Positions 27,666 to 35,733 of a stretch of DNA of 64,000 bases are shown in pieces. Both the position numbers and the translations under genes were made by a program. Numbering within the stretch: position 1 is the stretch's first letter; the number at the start of each line of letters is the position of its first letter. The notes beneath the pieces are model-generated. The model saw only the letters and a list, made by a program, of their open reading frames with translations, was not told the origin of the DNA and searched no databases. This DNA is from Nitrospirota bacterium (GTDB lineage Bacteria > Nitrospirota > Thermodesulfovibrionia > UBA6902): positions 1-64,000 of the forward strand of contig JACRLN010000016.1 in NCBI GenBank assembly GCA_016215115.1, given 5' to 3'.

Positions 27666-27780
27666 GTTAATTGCATTATTCAGGTTAAGTAATTGTATCT
27701 TAATAAATGTATTTTTATCAAACAGACTTTAATTTTTTCATAGTTATCTGGTATAGTAATTAGCCTGAAGATTTTATATT

Positions 27781-27856
27781 GGGCGGATAGCTCAGTTGGG
27801 AGAGCACAGCCCTTACAAGGCTGGGGTCACAGGTTCGAGCCCTGTTCCGCCTACCA
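27781..27856 (+). tRNA. tRNA-Val (anticodon TAC)
   Basis: 76 bases with an encoded CCA. The acceptor stem GGGCGGA pairs with TCCGCCT (one G-T), the D-arm is GCTCAGTTGGGAGAGC, the anticodon stem-loop is CAGCC-CTTACAA-GGCTG giving TAC, and the T-arm is ACAGGTTCGAGCCCTGT. Confidence 0.96.
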
Positions 27857-27863
27857 TTTTTAA

Positions 27864-27935
27864 TAGCGGTCAGCGATCAGCAGTTAGCGGTCAGCTTTTT
27901 TTAGCTGGCTGCTGTGTGCTAATGGCTGACAGCTA
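27864..27935. repeat. Inverted heptamer repeat between two tRNA genes
   Basis: AGCGGTCAGCGATCAGCAGTT steps by 7 bases and pairs with the right half, AGCTGGCTGCTGTGTGCTAA onwards. It lies in the spacer between tRNA-Val and tRNA-Asp, so it would be part of the tRNA precursor. Confidence 0.65.
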
Positions 27936-27940
27936 AAAAT

Positions 27941-28017
<77 letters not shown>

Positions 28018-28096
28018 TTTTTTCCTCTGAGAGTTCAGAGGGTTTCCTCTCGGTAACGCCTCTTTTTATGGTGCACAAATGGTTCACAAAATATGA

Positions 28097-28267
28097 TTCT
28101 GTATCTCCAATGCACAGGCCCCCGAACTTAAGGGCTGTCATACACAGGCAAAGTCTCTTGATACTTTAATGAAAAGGATTAAAGAGGCAGTGTTGCTTTG
28201 TCTTGAGGTGCAGGGAGAAAAGCGCACTAAAACGCATCTTGTAGGTGTTCAGAAGATCGCAGTATGA
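28097..28267 (+). pseudogene. Remnant of a HicB-type antitoxin
   Basis: A frame open from a TGA at 28094 to a TGA at 28265 encodes PELKGCHTQAKSLDTLM, then RIKEAVLLCLEV and VGVQKIAV. This is the core and C terminus of the HicB partial RNase H-fold antitoxin (PGCHTQ..IKEAI..CLE..VGVQ.I.V). The N-terminal strand that should precede it is gone and no start codon or ribosome site is usable. No hicA is present. I read it as a decayed toxin-antitoxin remnant at the border of the island. Confidence 0.7.
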
Positions 28268-28431
28268 GCAAATTCCCATCGTTGTCCGGAAAAGAAATTA
28301 TTTCTCCAGCCTTACGCTCTTCCCACTTTCTGTCTTTCACGCTTATTATATTCTGCAAGGGAGGTATAAAATAAGTATAATAATCATATGCTCTTTATGT
28401 ATAAAGTCATATAAAAGAAACGGAGGGTTAT

Positions 28432-28623
28432 ATGAAGGTGATCATTGAGATAGAAAATGATAAAGAAATTGATAAGATCAAAAAAGCGTTCAAGGGTGAA
28501 GCCATAACAGTCATTAGACCTCGCAAGAAAAAGAATAAGATACTGGAAGCTATTTTCAAGAAATACAATGTGAAGCTTCCCAAGAACTATACTTTTGACA
28601 GAGAAGCGATACATGCCCGATAG
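28432..28623 (+). CDS. Putative VapB-like antitoxin
   Basis: 63 residues, lysine-rich, with an N-terminal strand (MKVIIEIEND) and a C-terminal tail (YTFDREAIHAR) like those antitoxins use to bind PIN toxins. A strong ribosome site (CGGAGGG) precedes the ATG. The stop lies inside the following PIN gene (overlap about 11 bases), the usual vapBC arrangement. The assignment rests mostly on this context. Confidence 0.65.
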   Translation: MKVIIEIENDKEIDKIKKAFKGEAITVIRPRKKKNKILEAIFKKYNVKLPKNYTFDREAIHAR

Positions 28624-28867
28624 GATTTTTGTTGACAGAAATATCCTTATATATTTCATCAGCGATGAAAAAAAGAAAAAGCTGCGGGCACGGGATATTA
28701 TCTTCACCAGCGATGATGTCTTTGTCAGCTCGCAGGTAATCAGTGAGTTCATCAGCGTATGTTTTTCAAAGAAACTATTAAAGGCGGATGATGTATCAGC
28801 AGTAACAAATCATTTCCTTGAGGCATTAAGTTTCGCTCCTGTTGATTCAAGGCATAATCAATATTGA
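28613..28867 (+). pseudogene. Truncated PIN-domain toxin (VapC-like)
   Basis: From the ATG at 28613 the 84 residues show the first half of a PIN domain: IFVDRNILIYFISDE with the first acidic residue (D6) and VFVSSQVISEFISVCFSKKLL with the conserved glutamate. The protein stops after SFAPVDSRHNQY, where a normal PIN domain (about 130 residues) would continue to its second acidic cluster. The C-terminal catalytic aspartates are therefore missing. A degenerate heptamer-like stretch begins just after the stop. Probably inactive. Confidence 0.7.
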
Positions 28868-29094
28868 TTTCGATCCTCTGACCTTCTGACTTCCTAACTT
28901 TCCCGCTACCGCACTTGCGCTCTTTTCCCCCCTTATCCCTTAATCCATTCTCCTACCCGCTTCCTCTCTAGTTGAAATATATGATCAGCAGGGTTAAAAT
29001 TAGGCGTTGAATTTTACGGGGACAGGCAAAACCAAATAATGAAGTAAGACCTGATATTCCCCGATAATACATCAGAATTGATGTTGACATTAAT

Positions 29095-29448
29095 ATGGAT
29101 TTTACGGTAGAATTTTATGAGACCGAGACAGGAGTATGTCCTGTTCGTGATTTTCTGGATGATTTAAAGGCCAGTGATCCGGACGATTTTGCGGCAGTGA
29201 TCGCAGGCCTGGTAAAACTCCGGAATCGGCAGTATCACAGGGAGCCCTTATGTAAGGCACTTGGCAAAGGGCTGTTTGAACTGCGCCATGTGGGCAAGCT
29301 CAATACTCGCGTGCTCTGGTTTTTCGTTAAGAATTGCCGAATCATCGCTATGCACGGCATCCGTAACAAAGGTCAAGCTATTTCTGCCCGTGATATTAAA
29401 ACTGCGGCAGACCGGATGCTCGACTGGCGGAAAAGAGTGGAAAGATGA
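29095..29448 (+). CDS. higB: RelE/HigB-family toxin (Gp49-like)
   Basis: 117 residues of the phage-derived Gp49-like/HigB family: FTVEFYETETGVCPVRDFLDDL at the start, GLFELRHVGKLNTRVLWFF in the core, and MHGIRNKGQAISARDI at the end, where the basic catalytic region lies. Such toxins cut mRNA on the ribosome. It overlaps the antitoxin gene by 4 bases (ATGA), the inverted toxin-first order typical of higBA. Confidence 0.87.
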   Translation: MDFTVEFYETETGVCPVRDFLDDLKASDPDDFAAVIAGLVKLRNRQYHREPLCKALGKGLFELRHVGKLNTRVLWFFVKNCRIIAMHGIRNKGQAISARDIKTAADRMLDWRKRVER

Positions 29449-29807
29449 AAAAAACAAATTTTGATCGTTACATCCAGGAGCAGATGAAGGACCCGGCATT
29501 TGCCTCCCGCTTTAAGCAGGCAGGCGAAGCATGGGATGTAGCGCTGCAGATCGCGGCACTCCGCGAGAAGGCCGGACTTTCCCAGAAAGCCCTCGCGAAG
29601 ATCCTCAAGACCTCACAGCAACAGATCAGCCGCATGGAGTCTCCAAACTACGAAGGACACTCCCTCAGCGCCTTGCGCCGTGTGGCTGAAGCACTGCATG
29701 CAAGGGTCCGAGTTGTATTCGAGCCTGAGGGGAAAGGGACCGGAATGCGCGTTGCCGAGGCAAGCGTGGCTTACCGTACAAAACGCGCGAAGAAAAAAAG
29801 GTCATGA
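29445..29807 (+). CDS. higA: HigA-family antitoxin with XRE DNA-binding domain
   Basis: 120 residues. The central helix-turn-helix reads LREKAGLSQKALAKILKTSQQQISRMES (positions about 38-65 as separate helices), followed by LSALRRVAEALHARVRVVFEP. It would neutralise the preceding toxin and repress the operon. The last codons overlap the next small gene by 4 bases. Confidence 0.88.
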   Translation: MKKTNFDRYIQEQMKDPAFASRFKQAGEAWDVALQIAALREKAGLSQKALAKILKTSQQQISRMESPNYEGHSLSALRRVAEALHARVRVVFEPEGKGTGMRVAEASVAYRTKRAKKKRS

Positions 29808-30052
29808 AATATAAAATGTCTTATCAGAATATCAACATTGTGCATACGACGTATTGTCCCCATTGCAGAGTCGTCACCAACCTGAGCGTGTCCGTTGCTC
29901 TGCAGACCATCCCCAGACCGGACGGGAAAACGAGAATGCTTATCTCACGAACGTATCATTGCGAATCCTGCTACTCATTTATACGAAGCGAAAATGATGT
30001 ATCCAGTCCCACAGGAGATGGGGAAAGCGACTTTTCAGGACTACTTGTTTAA
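29804..30052 (+). CDS. Small protein with two CxxC motifs, third gene of the higBA operon
   Basis: 82 residues with CPHC near residue 20 and CESC near residue 53, separated by a beta-like stretch (RPDGKTRMLISRTYH): a plausible zinc ribbon. It overlaps higA by 4 bases, so it is translated with the toxin-antitoxin pair. I do not recognise the family. It may be a cargo gene or a third component. Confidence 0.55.
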   Translation: MKYKMSYQNINIVHTTYCPHCRVVTNLSVSVALQTIPRPDGKTRMLISRTYHCESCYSFIRSENDVSSPTGDGESDFSGLLV

Positions 30053-30187
30053 TGAAAAATAAAATGAAACCACAGATGACAAAACTCGTTCAGGCTATTG
30101 GCGAATTAGCTTACCTCATGTTTGCTCGTAATTCGTAATTCTAAGATTAAAAATTACTGATCCTATCTCTCAAATTCCCAGATTGAG

Positions 30188-30298
30188 ATGCTGCAGAAGT
30201 GTAAGTATATTTCTGTTGTATGTGAGAATGGGAATATGGAAGAGATTAGGAAACAGTTATTTGAGAGTTTCAATAACTACATCAGGTTTATAAAATAA
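30188..30298 (+). pseudogene. 36-residue C-terminal-looking fragment
   Basis: An ATG-initiated frame encodes 36 residues (MLQKCKYISVVCENG, then RKQLFESFNNYIRFIK). Composition is protein-like, and a terminator-like hairpin follows 10 bases later, but there is no ribosome site. It resembles the end of a lost gene; family not recognised. The rest of the 455-base gap 30053-30507 shows nothing I can name. Confidence 0.35.
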
Positions 30299-30307
30299 AC
30301 ATAACTC

Positions 30308-30342
30308 AAAAAAACCTCCTCTAACATGAGGGTTTTTAACTT
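30308..30342 (+). terminator. Rho-independent terminator
   Basis: AAAAACCTC and GAGGGTTTTT pair around CTCTAACAT, ending in a run of T. It follows the 36-residue fragment and precedes the Nudix gene. Confidence 0.6.
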
Positions 30343-30507
30343 TTCTTCTTTTCCGACATTCTGAACTATTACTTTTCTGCAATATTACTGCAATATTTTC
30401 TTGCTGTTTATCCTGATATTAGATTAATATTATGCGTGGATTTTTCAAGGGGAAAAGGGAAAAAAGATTCTGAGTTCAATAATCAATACCCTTCATTTTT
30501 ACTTTAA

Positions 30508-30918
30508 ATGAAACATAAACATGTTGCGTGTGCCATTATCGAACTCGAGGGAAAAATTCTCTGTACTCAACGAAGTGAATCCATGAGCTTGCCGTTGAAG
30601 TGGGAGTTTCCGGGTGGCAAGATAAATGATGGAGAGAGCCCTGAAGAATGTCTCAAGCGTGAATTGCGTGAAGAGCTTGGGATGGAAGCTTCCATCGGAC
30701 AGGCACTCCCTGCAACAACTCATCATTATCCCGCTTTTTCCGTAACTCTTCATCCTTTCATCTGCAAGATTGTCTCAGGAGAAATTACGCTTCACGAACA
30801 CAGTGCCATTGTTTGGTTATCAATAGACGAATTACATACGCTTGATTGGGCTGAAGCAGACTTGCCTGTTATTAGAGAGTACCAGGAGCAGTTTGTCAGG
30901 AATAACATAGTAGGATAG
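30508..30918 (+). CDS. Nudix hydrolase, MutT-like
   Basis: 136 residues with an intact Nudix box (GGKINDGESPEECLKRELREE plus LGM, residues about 36-58). The protein resembles the short (d)NTP pyrophosphohydrolases, including MutT and the CTP/dCTP-type enzyme. It likely sanitises nucleotide pools; substrate not determinable. It lies 35 bases before the DUF2075 gene, so the pair may be co-transcribed. Confidence 0.87.
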   Translation: MKHKHVACAIIELEGKILCTQRSESMSLPLKWEFPGGKINDGESPEECLKRELREELGMEASIGQALPATTHHYPAFSVTLHPFICKIVSGEITLHEHSAIVWLSIDELHTLDWAEADLPVIREYQEQFVRNNIVG

Positions 30919-30953
30919 AATGAAGAAATAAGAAGATATAATTATAACGGATC

Positions 30954-32924
30954 ATGAAACGAGATTATTATTCTGACTCTATAGCCAATTTTCTGCAAAC
31001 ATCATCCGATGAACTAATCGGCAAGCTGACTGAAAGTGCTGGTGACTTACAAAAAACTCAGACTCATGCGTGGCACGAAGAGATAAAAATCCTAAGCGAG
31101 ACCTTGCGCTCGTACAAAGGATTTATCTATTTCGAGTACTCAATCCCTCGTATGGGGCGGCGGATTGACGTTGTCCTTTTAATAGGGTCAGTTATTTTTG
31201 TTCTGGAATTTAAGGTTGGAGATGATGCATTCCATTTACATGCTGTTGATCAGGTATGGGATTATGCCTTAGATTTAAAAAACTTCCATGAATCAAGTCA
31301 CCATCAATTCATAGCCCCCATTCTTATTGCAACTGAAGCAAAACATATAGATTCTAATATTACCGTTAATCATCAAAATGACAAGCTCTTACTCCCAATC
31401 AAAACAAATGGCAGGCTACTTGGTTCAACAATTGAAAATGTGCTACGTTTTGCCAGTGGAGAGAGCATTGATCCATCACAGTGGGAGAGTGGACGATACT
31501 GTCCAACTCCAACAATCATTGAAGCAGCAATGGCGCTATATAATAATCACTCAGTAGCTGATATCTCTCGCAGTGATGCCAGTGCGATCAATCTAAGCCA
31601 AACATCCAACGCTATTTCTAAAATAATCCGATTATCTCGCCATAACTCTCATAAGACTATCTGCTTTGTTACCGGGGTCCCGGGCGCAGGTAAAACATTA
31701 GTTGGGCTTAACATTGCAACAACACATATTAATAAGTCCGATGACTTGTACAGTGTATTTCTGTCTGGAAATGGACCACTTGTTGCAATTCTTCGTGAGG
31801 CACTTGCTCGCGATAAGGTATTGCGTGAGAAAGAGAACGGATTAAAAAGCAGGAAGGGCGCAGCACTAAGTGAAGTAAAGATGTTTATTCAAAATGTGCA
31901 TCACTTCCGTGATGCTTGCCTTGTGGACTTAAATCCACCAATTGAACATGTTGCACTATTTGATGAGGCTCAGCGAGCATGGAATCGTGAGAAGACTGTA
32001 GATTTCATGCGCAGAAAAAAGAAAAGAACGGACTTTCGCCTGTCTGAGCCTGAATTCCTTATTTCCTGTCTTGATCGTCATGCTGATTGGGCGGTAGTAG
32101 TGTGTCTTGTCGGAGGAGGACAAGAAATTAATACTGGTGAAGCTGGAATCAGTGAATGGATTGAATCGCTGAATCGTTCATTTCCTAATTGGCATGTCTA
32201 CATTTCTCCACGCCTGACTGACAGTGAGTACGGCGCAGGCGAGGTATTGAGATCATTAGACTCGCGAAAAAATGTTGTGTACAAAGAAGACTTGCACCTC
32301 GCAGTATCAATGCGCTCATTTCGTGCGGAACATGTCTCCCTTTTAGTCAAACAATTGCTCGATTTGGAGGTTGAATTAGCTCAAGAGACTTTCAAGAAAG
32401 TAAGCCCGAAATACCCCATCGCTCTTACGCGAGATATTGGCAAAGCTAAACTGTGGTTGAAAATGCAGGCGCGTGGTTCGGAGCGATATGGTATCGTTGT
32501 CTCATCTCAGGCTGAGCGTCTAAAGCCACACGCGATTGATGTAAAATCACCTATGAATCCAATTCATTGGTTCCTCGATAATAAGGATGATGTGCGGTCA
32601 TCGTACTATCTTGAAGATGTCGCTACCGAATTTGATGTGCAGGGATTGGAACTCGACTGGGTGTGTGTGACATGGGATGCTGACTTTCGCTATTCTAAGA
32701 AAGGTTGGGAGCATCGGTCATTTTGTGGCACACGCTGGAATCGCATAAATAAAGGTGAGAGAAAGATCTATCTGAAAAATGCCTATCGTGTTTTGCTAAC
32801 TAGGGCACGACAAGGAATGATAATCGTTGTTCCGAATGGAGATACTGAGGACCCAACACGCGCCCCTGCGTTTTATGATGATACTTTCCATTACCTGAAA
32901 AATATTGGGTTTCCTGTAATTTAG
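30954..32924 (+). CDS. DUF2075 nuclease-helicase-like protein
   Basis: 656 residues. The N-terminal region has a PD-(D/E)xK-like signature ([20 protein letters not shown], about residues 65-84). The ATPase core has Walker A GVPGAGKT (about 241-248), Walker B FDEAQRAW (about 325) and late helicase motifs ([30 protein letters not shown]), as in DUF2075/Schlafen-like superfamily 1 helicases. The predicted role is nucleic-acid cleavage or remodelling, plausibly phage defence given the island around it. No known defence system is complete here. Intact, with no frameshifts. Confidence 0.8.
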   Translation: MKRDYYSDSIANFLQTSSDELIGKLTESAGDLQKTQTHAWHEEIKILSETLRSYKGFIYFEYSIPRMGRRIDVVLLIGSVIFVLEFKVGDDAFHLHAVDQVWDYALDLKNFHESSHHQFIAPILIATEAKHIDSNITVNHQNDKLLLPIKTNGRLLGSTIENVLRFASGESIDPSQWESGRYCPTPTIIEAAMALYNNHSVADISRSDASAINLSQTSNAISKIIRLSRHNSHKTICFVTGVPGAGKTLVGLNIATTHINKSDDLYSVFLSGNGPLVAILREALARDKVLREKENGLKSRKGAALSEVKMFIQNVHHFRDACLVDLNPPIEHVALFDEAQRAWNREKTVDFMRRKKKRTDFRLSEPEFLISCLDRHADWAVVVCLVGGGQEINTGEAGISEWIESLNRSFPNWHVYISPRLTDSEYGAGEVLRSLDSRKNVVYKEDLHLAVSMRSFRAEHVSLLVKQLLDLEVELAQETFKKVSPKYPIALTRDIGKAKLWLKMQARGSERYGIVVSSQAERLKPHAIDVKSPMNPIHWFLDNKDDVRSSYYLEDVATEFDVQGLELDWVCVTWDADFRYSKKGWEHRSFCGTRWNRINKGERKIYLKNAYRVLLTRARQGMIIVVPNGDTEDPTRAPAFYDDTFHYLKNIGFPVI

Positions 32925-32937
32925 GATTTAGTTTCCT

Positions 32938-33231
32938 ATGGCAAATAATGGGTATGAAATTGTGCAGTATTCTCTGTGCGAAGGATGGGTTAATAATCTA
33001 TACGACGGCAATGATGACCCTTATGTTTTTACTACTATAGAAGAGGCAATAGCAGAGTTGCAAGAAGAGTACGATGATTGGCAGGCTGAAATTGAGGCTG
33101 GTGAGCGCGGAAAGGACTACGGGTATGACATTAGATCATTTCAAATTATATGCAATGCAACTGGAGTGATGTATGAACTTGATTTAATCGAGGCAAAAGT
33201 TATTGTTACTCATGGATTTTCATTCCATTAA
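32938..33231 (+). CDS. Acidic small protein of unknown function
   Basis: 97 residues, strongly acidic (AIAELQEEYDDWQAEIEAGE), starting 14 bases after the DUF2075 gene, so probably in its operon. I do not recognise the family. Its stop is followed directly, in the same frame, by a restriction-endonuclease remnant, which suggests a recombination joint at this point. Confidence 0.55.
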   Translation: MANNGYEIVQYSLCEGWVNNLYDGNDDPYVFTTIEEAIAELQEEYDDWQAEIEAGERGKDYGYDIRSFQIICNATGVMYELDLIEAKVIVTHGFSFH

Positions 33232-33918
33232 TGCACGACTTTGGGGATCATTCCTAACGGAATTTCTGATCCCGATTTTCTCGGTTGGGAAGTCAAGTAG
33301 CACCACGTTTCCAAATTCGACAAGTATGAGAGCGGCGTCCTGACACTCATGACGCCTGAACCCAAAGGAGGCTATTACAGAGATGAGGGCGTTGAGGCGT
33401 TTATTGTAAAATACGGTTATGCCGACAAAGTTGGAAGGGCAGACCGATACAACTTTGGCGGACTTCACTATATAGACAAACTGCACCCTTCCACCGGATT
33501 AATCCTGAACCTGTTGGGCTATGATCCGGACAAAAGAAAAATTATTGATGAAAATGGTTCCATTGCTCTTGTTGGTGCGGGTGGCGATGTAGCTGCGGCA
33601 TGGTACTTTTCCGACCTGCTGAACCACTGGAACAGGAAACACAATCAGGCTGTTTATGTGCCCTCAATGAAGAGGGATATGCCTCGGCTTCAATATTCTT
33701 ACGGTAACATTGTCAGACTTTGCGAAGATACTGATTTCCTGAAACTTCTTGCTGCATTTGCTGACGGTAAAGTATATTATGATCTTGGAATAAAACTCGA
33801 AAATGCTTCAGACCCCAAGAAGAAAAAAACAAAAAGAAGAAGCCAGTTCAGGATCAAATCGAAGGATATCGCAGCACTATATAAGCTTATGACACCCGTT
33901 GATGTTAGGGCTATATAG
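33232..33918 (+). pseudogene. Truncated MvaI/BcnI-like restriction endonuclease with internal stop
   Basis: The frame starting at 33232 encodes PNGISDPDFLGWEVK, then a TAG at 33298-33300, then HHVSKFDKYESGVLTLMTPEP and a further 190 residues (EGVEAFIVKYGYADK, FNFGGLHY, GIALVGAGG-like SIALVGAGGD, YYDLGIKLE, RSQFRI). D..(E)VK fits the catalytic core of this type II endonuclease family. The N-terminal part is absent and an amber codon interrupts the catalytic motif. No partner methyltransferase is in the window. A start at the internal ATG (33349) would lack the catalytic residues. Confidence 0.7.
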
Positions 33919-34333
33919 AGGGATGTGATAGGGCTTAAAAATTGAGATTAGAATTTTTCCGGAACCCTCCTTGACAACCTTCCATAATCTGCAACCATAA
34001 AGATGCTGCTTTTTTCTTTGCATTCCAATCCTCTATATACATTATTAACACATCGGGTTTATAGGCTATAACGAGCAGGTGTTCGGAAGCGCGCAAGCGT
34101 GAAAGCTGGAAAGCGCATCAGTTCGTAAGAACGGAAGCGAATGCACTGTACTTGCGAGCTTACGCTCTTATGAACTTGCAGACTATGACGACGAGACCAT
34201 GCTTGAGAGGCCTTATCTTCCTGTAAATCTGATTGTCGTTAGGCCTTCTCTCCGCGTAATATACTTATGCAAAATAAATAATTCTATTGACCCATATCTC
34301 AAAATGTTATATTATGTAAGCCATAGGTAGGCT
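33919..34333. other. Gap with degenerate heptamer repeats
   Basis: No gene is supported. At about 34090-34175 there are scattered GGAAGCG/CAAGCGT-like units, a decayed form of the 7-bp repeats. From about 34164 a short open stretch (SYELADYDDETMLERPYLP) is protein-like, but it has no start and I cannot place it. Confidence 0.4.
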
Positions 34334-35149
34334 ATGGAGATGACAAATGGCATGCAAAATATAACGAGAAGTCCTTTGGGCAGAACGGAAGCGCGATTTC
34401 TTGCCAGGATAGGCATTCGTCCGACTTTTAGCATCGAGGATGCACGCCGCCTGCTTGGACACAAGGAAAGCGATCCAACCAGACAATTCCTTGAACGTCT
34501 TCAGCGTAAAGGCTGGATCAGGCGCATCAAACGCGGACGATTCGCTGTCATCCCGCTCTCATCAGGAGAAAGCCGGACTCCGCAACTTCATGAGTTCATT
34601 GTAGCCATGGAACTGGTATCACCTGCAGCTATTGCGTACTGGTCTGCTCTTAATCATCACGGTATGACTGAACAGCTTCCCCGGACCGTGTTTGTAGCCA
34701 CCGACCATCCTGTGCGCCGGCATCCCGGTGAGGTGCTCGGCACAAATTACAAGATTATCTCTTTGAAGCCCGGAAAGTTTTTCGGCGTAGTCAAAGATTG
34801 GATCGATGAAATGCCCTTTTCAATCACTGACAGAGAAAAAACAATCATAGATGGATTGGATCTTCCGCAATACGTTGGAGGGGTGGATGAGATCGCTAAA
34901 GCGCTTTCATCTGCCTGGGCGCAGCTCGATGAATCCAAACTGCGGAAATACGCTGTCAAGATTGGAAACAGCGCGGCTGCCAAGCGTCTTGGGTTTCTGA
35001 TGGAAACGCTTGGATTAGGGGATGTTGAAAAACTCCGAAAGGTAGTCACTCTTGCGCCGGGCTTCTCTTCACTTGATCCTGCACTCCCTCGTCATGGAAA
35101 ATTCAATCGCCGGTGGGACCTCTTGGTTAATACAGAGATAAAGGTATGA
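34334..35149 (+). CDS. AbiEi-like antitoxin of an AbiE type IV toxin-antitoxin system
   Basis: 271 residues. The N-terminal winged helix (FSIEDARRLLGHKESDPTRQFLERL in two helices) binds DNA, followed by LHEFIVAMELVSPAAIAYWSALNHHG and ITDREKTIIDGLDLPQYVGG, the typical AbiEi C-terminal region. It would repress its operon and counteract AbiEii. Several ATGs lie near the start (34334, 34340, 34352) and the choice is uncertain. The next gene, the toxin, overlaps by 4 bases but is broken. Confidence 0.82.
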   Translation: MEMTNGMQNITRSPLGRTEARFLARIGIRPTFSIEDARRLLGHKESDPTRQFLERLQRKGWIRRIKRGRFAVIPLSSGESRTPQLHEFIVAMELVSPAAIAYWSALNHHGMTEQLPRTVFVATDHPVRRHPGEVLGTNYKIISLKPGKFFGVVKDWIDEMPFSITDREKTIIDGLDLPQYVGGVDEIAKALSSAWAQLDESKLRKYAVKIGNSAAAKRLGFLMETLGLGDVEKLRKVVTLAPGFSSLDPALPRHGKFNRRWDLLVNTEIKV

Positions 35150-35366
35150 TCACGACTGCTGAATTGCATCGCTTGTCTGAAGAAGAAGGTCTCCGTTTTG
35201 ATCAGACAGACTGTTTCAGGAGAAATGCCGTGTCAGGGAAATCAAACCTGATACAGCCGGGCTAACATCCGCTAAACTCAAGGAATGGAATAAAAATGCC
35301 TGGCGAGACCGTCTTGGGCCTATGCTGAATGATCTTCCGGATTTTGATCTTGCATGGAGAGAATGA
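35146..35366 (+). pseudogene. Gutted AbiEii nucleotidyltransferase toxin
   Basis: The start at 35146 (overlapping the antitoxin stop) encodes MITTAELHRLSEEEGLRFDQ, the N terminus expected for AbiEii. After about 25 residues the frame shifts, and the second frame gives REIKPDTAGLTSAKLKEW, then RDRLGPMLNDLPDFDLAWRE, the C terminus, to a TGA at 35364. The nucleotidyltransferase core of some 200 residues between them is deleted. The toxin cannot function. Confidence 0.7.
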
Positions 35367-35562
35367 ACAACGACGTTTCAAAAAATTACGGGAAAAAAGA
35401 GATAATAATCCCTTACGTCACCGAGGGGCGAAGGTGCAGACTTAAAAATTCAAATTAGAATTCTTTCAGACCTTCCTGCTTCAGCCTTTTTCACTAAAGC
35501 TTTCCTCCTGATATTCCGATAAGTAAAACAGAAGACAGAGAATATTGGAGAGAGGAGAGAAC

Positions 35563-35724
35563 ATGTACAGCTTCATGGTATTTAACTCGATGTGCAAAAG
35601 ATTATACAGGGATTTCTTATCATACTACAAACGCGATCCGGAGGATGATTTCTATATCGTCTCAGTGAATAACCCGAAGTTAGTCCAATATCTCGAGGAA
35701 TTTATAGAGAGAAGATTAAACTGA
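35563..35724 (+). CDS. Small hypothetical protein, 53 residues
   Basis: An ATG at 35563 follows GGAGAG. The frame encodes MYSFMVFNSMCKRLYRDFLS, then YYKRDPEDDFYIVSVN and a charged helix ending EEFIERRLN. Good start signals and natural-looking composition support expression. It converges with bioA. Family not recognised. Confidence 0.45.
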   Translation: MYSFMVFNSMCKRLYRDFLSYYKRDPEDDFYIVSVNNPKLVQYLEEFIERRLN

Positions 35725-35733
35725 AAACCCCTT

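Noticed and set aside
33349-33918. The endonuclease remnant as a complete gene starting at the internal ATG 33349
   Set aside because: This start would omit the D..EVK catalytic region, which is visible upstream across the TAG.
28018-35724. Integrated phage or insertion sequence
   Set aside because: No integrase, transposase, terminal inverted repeats or structural phage genes were found. Only defence and toxin-antitoxin genes are present.
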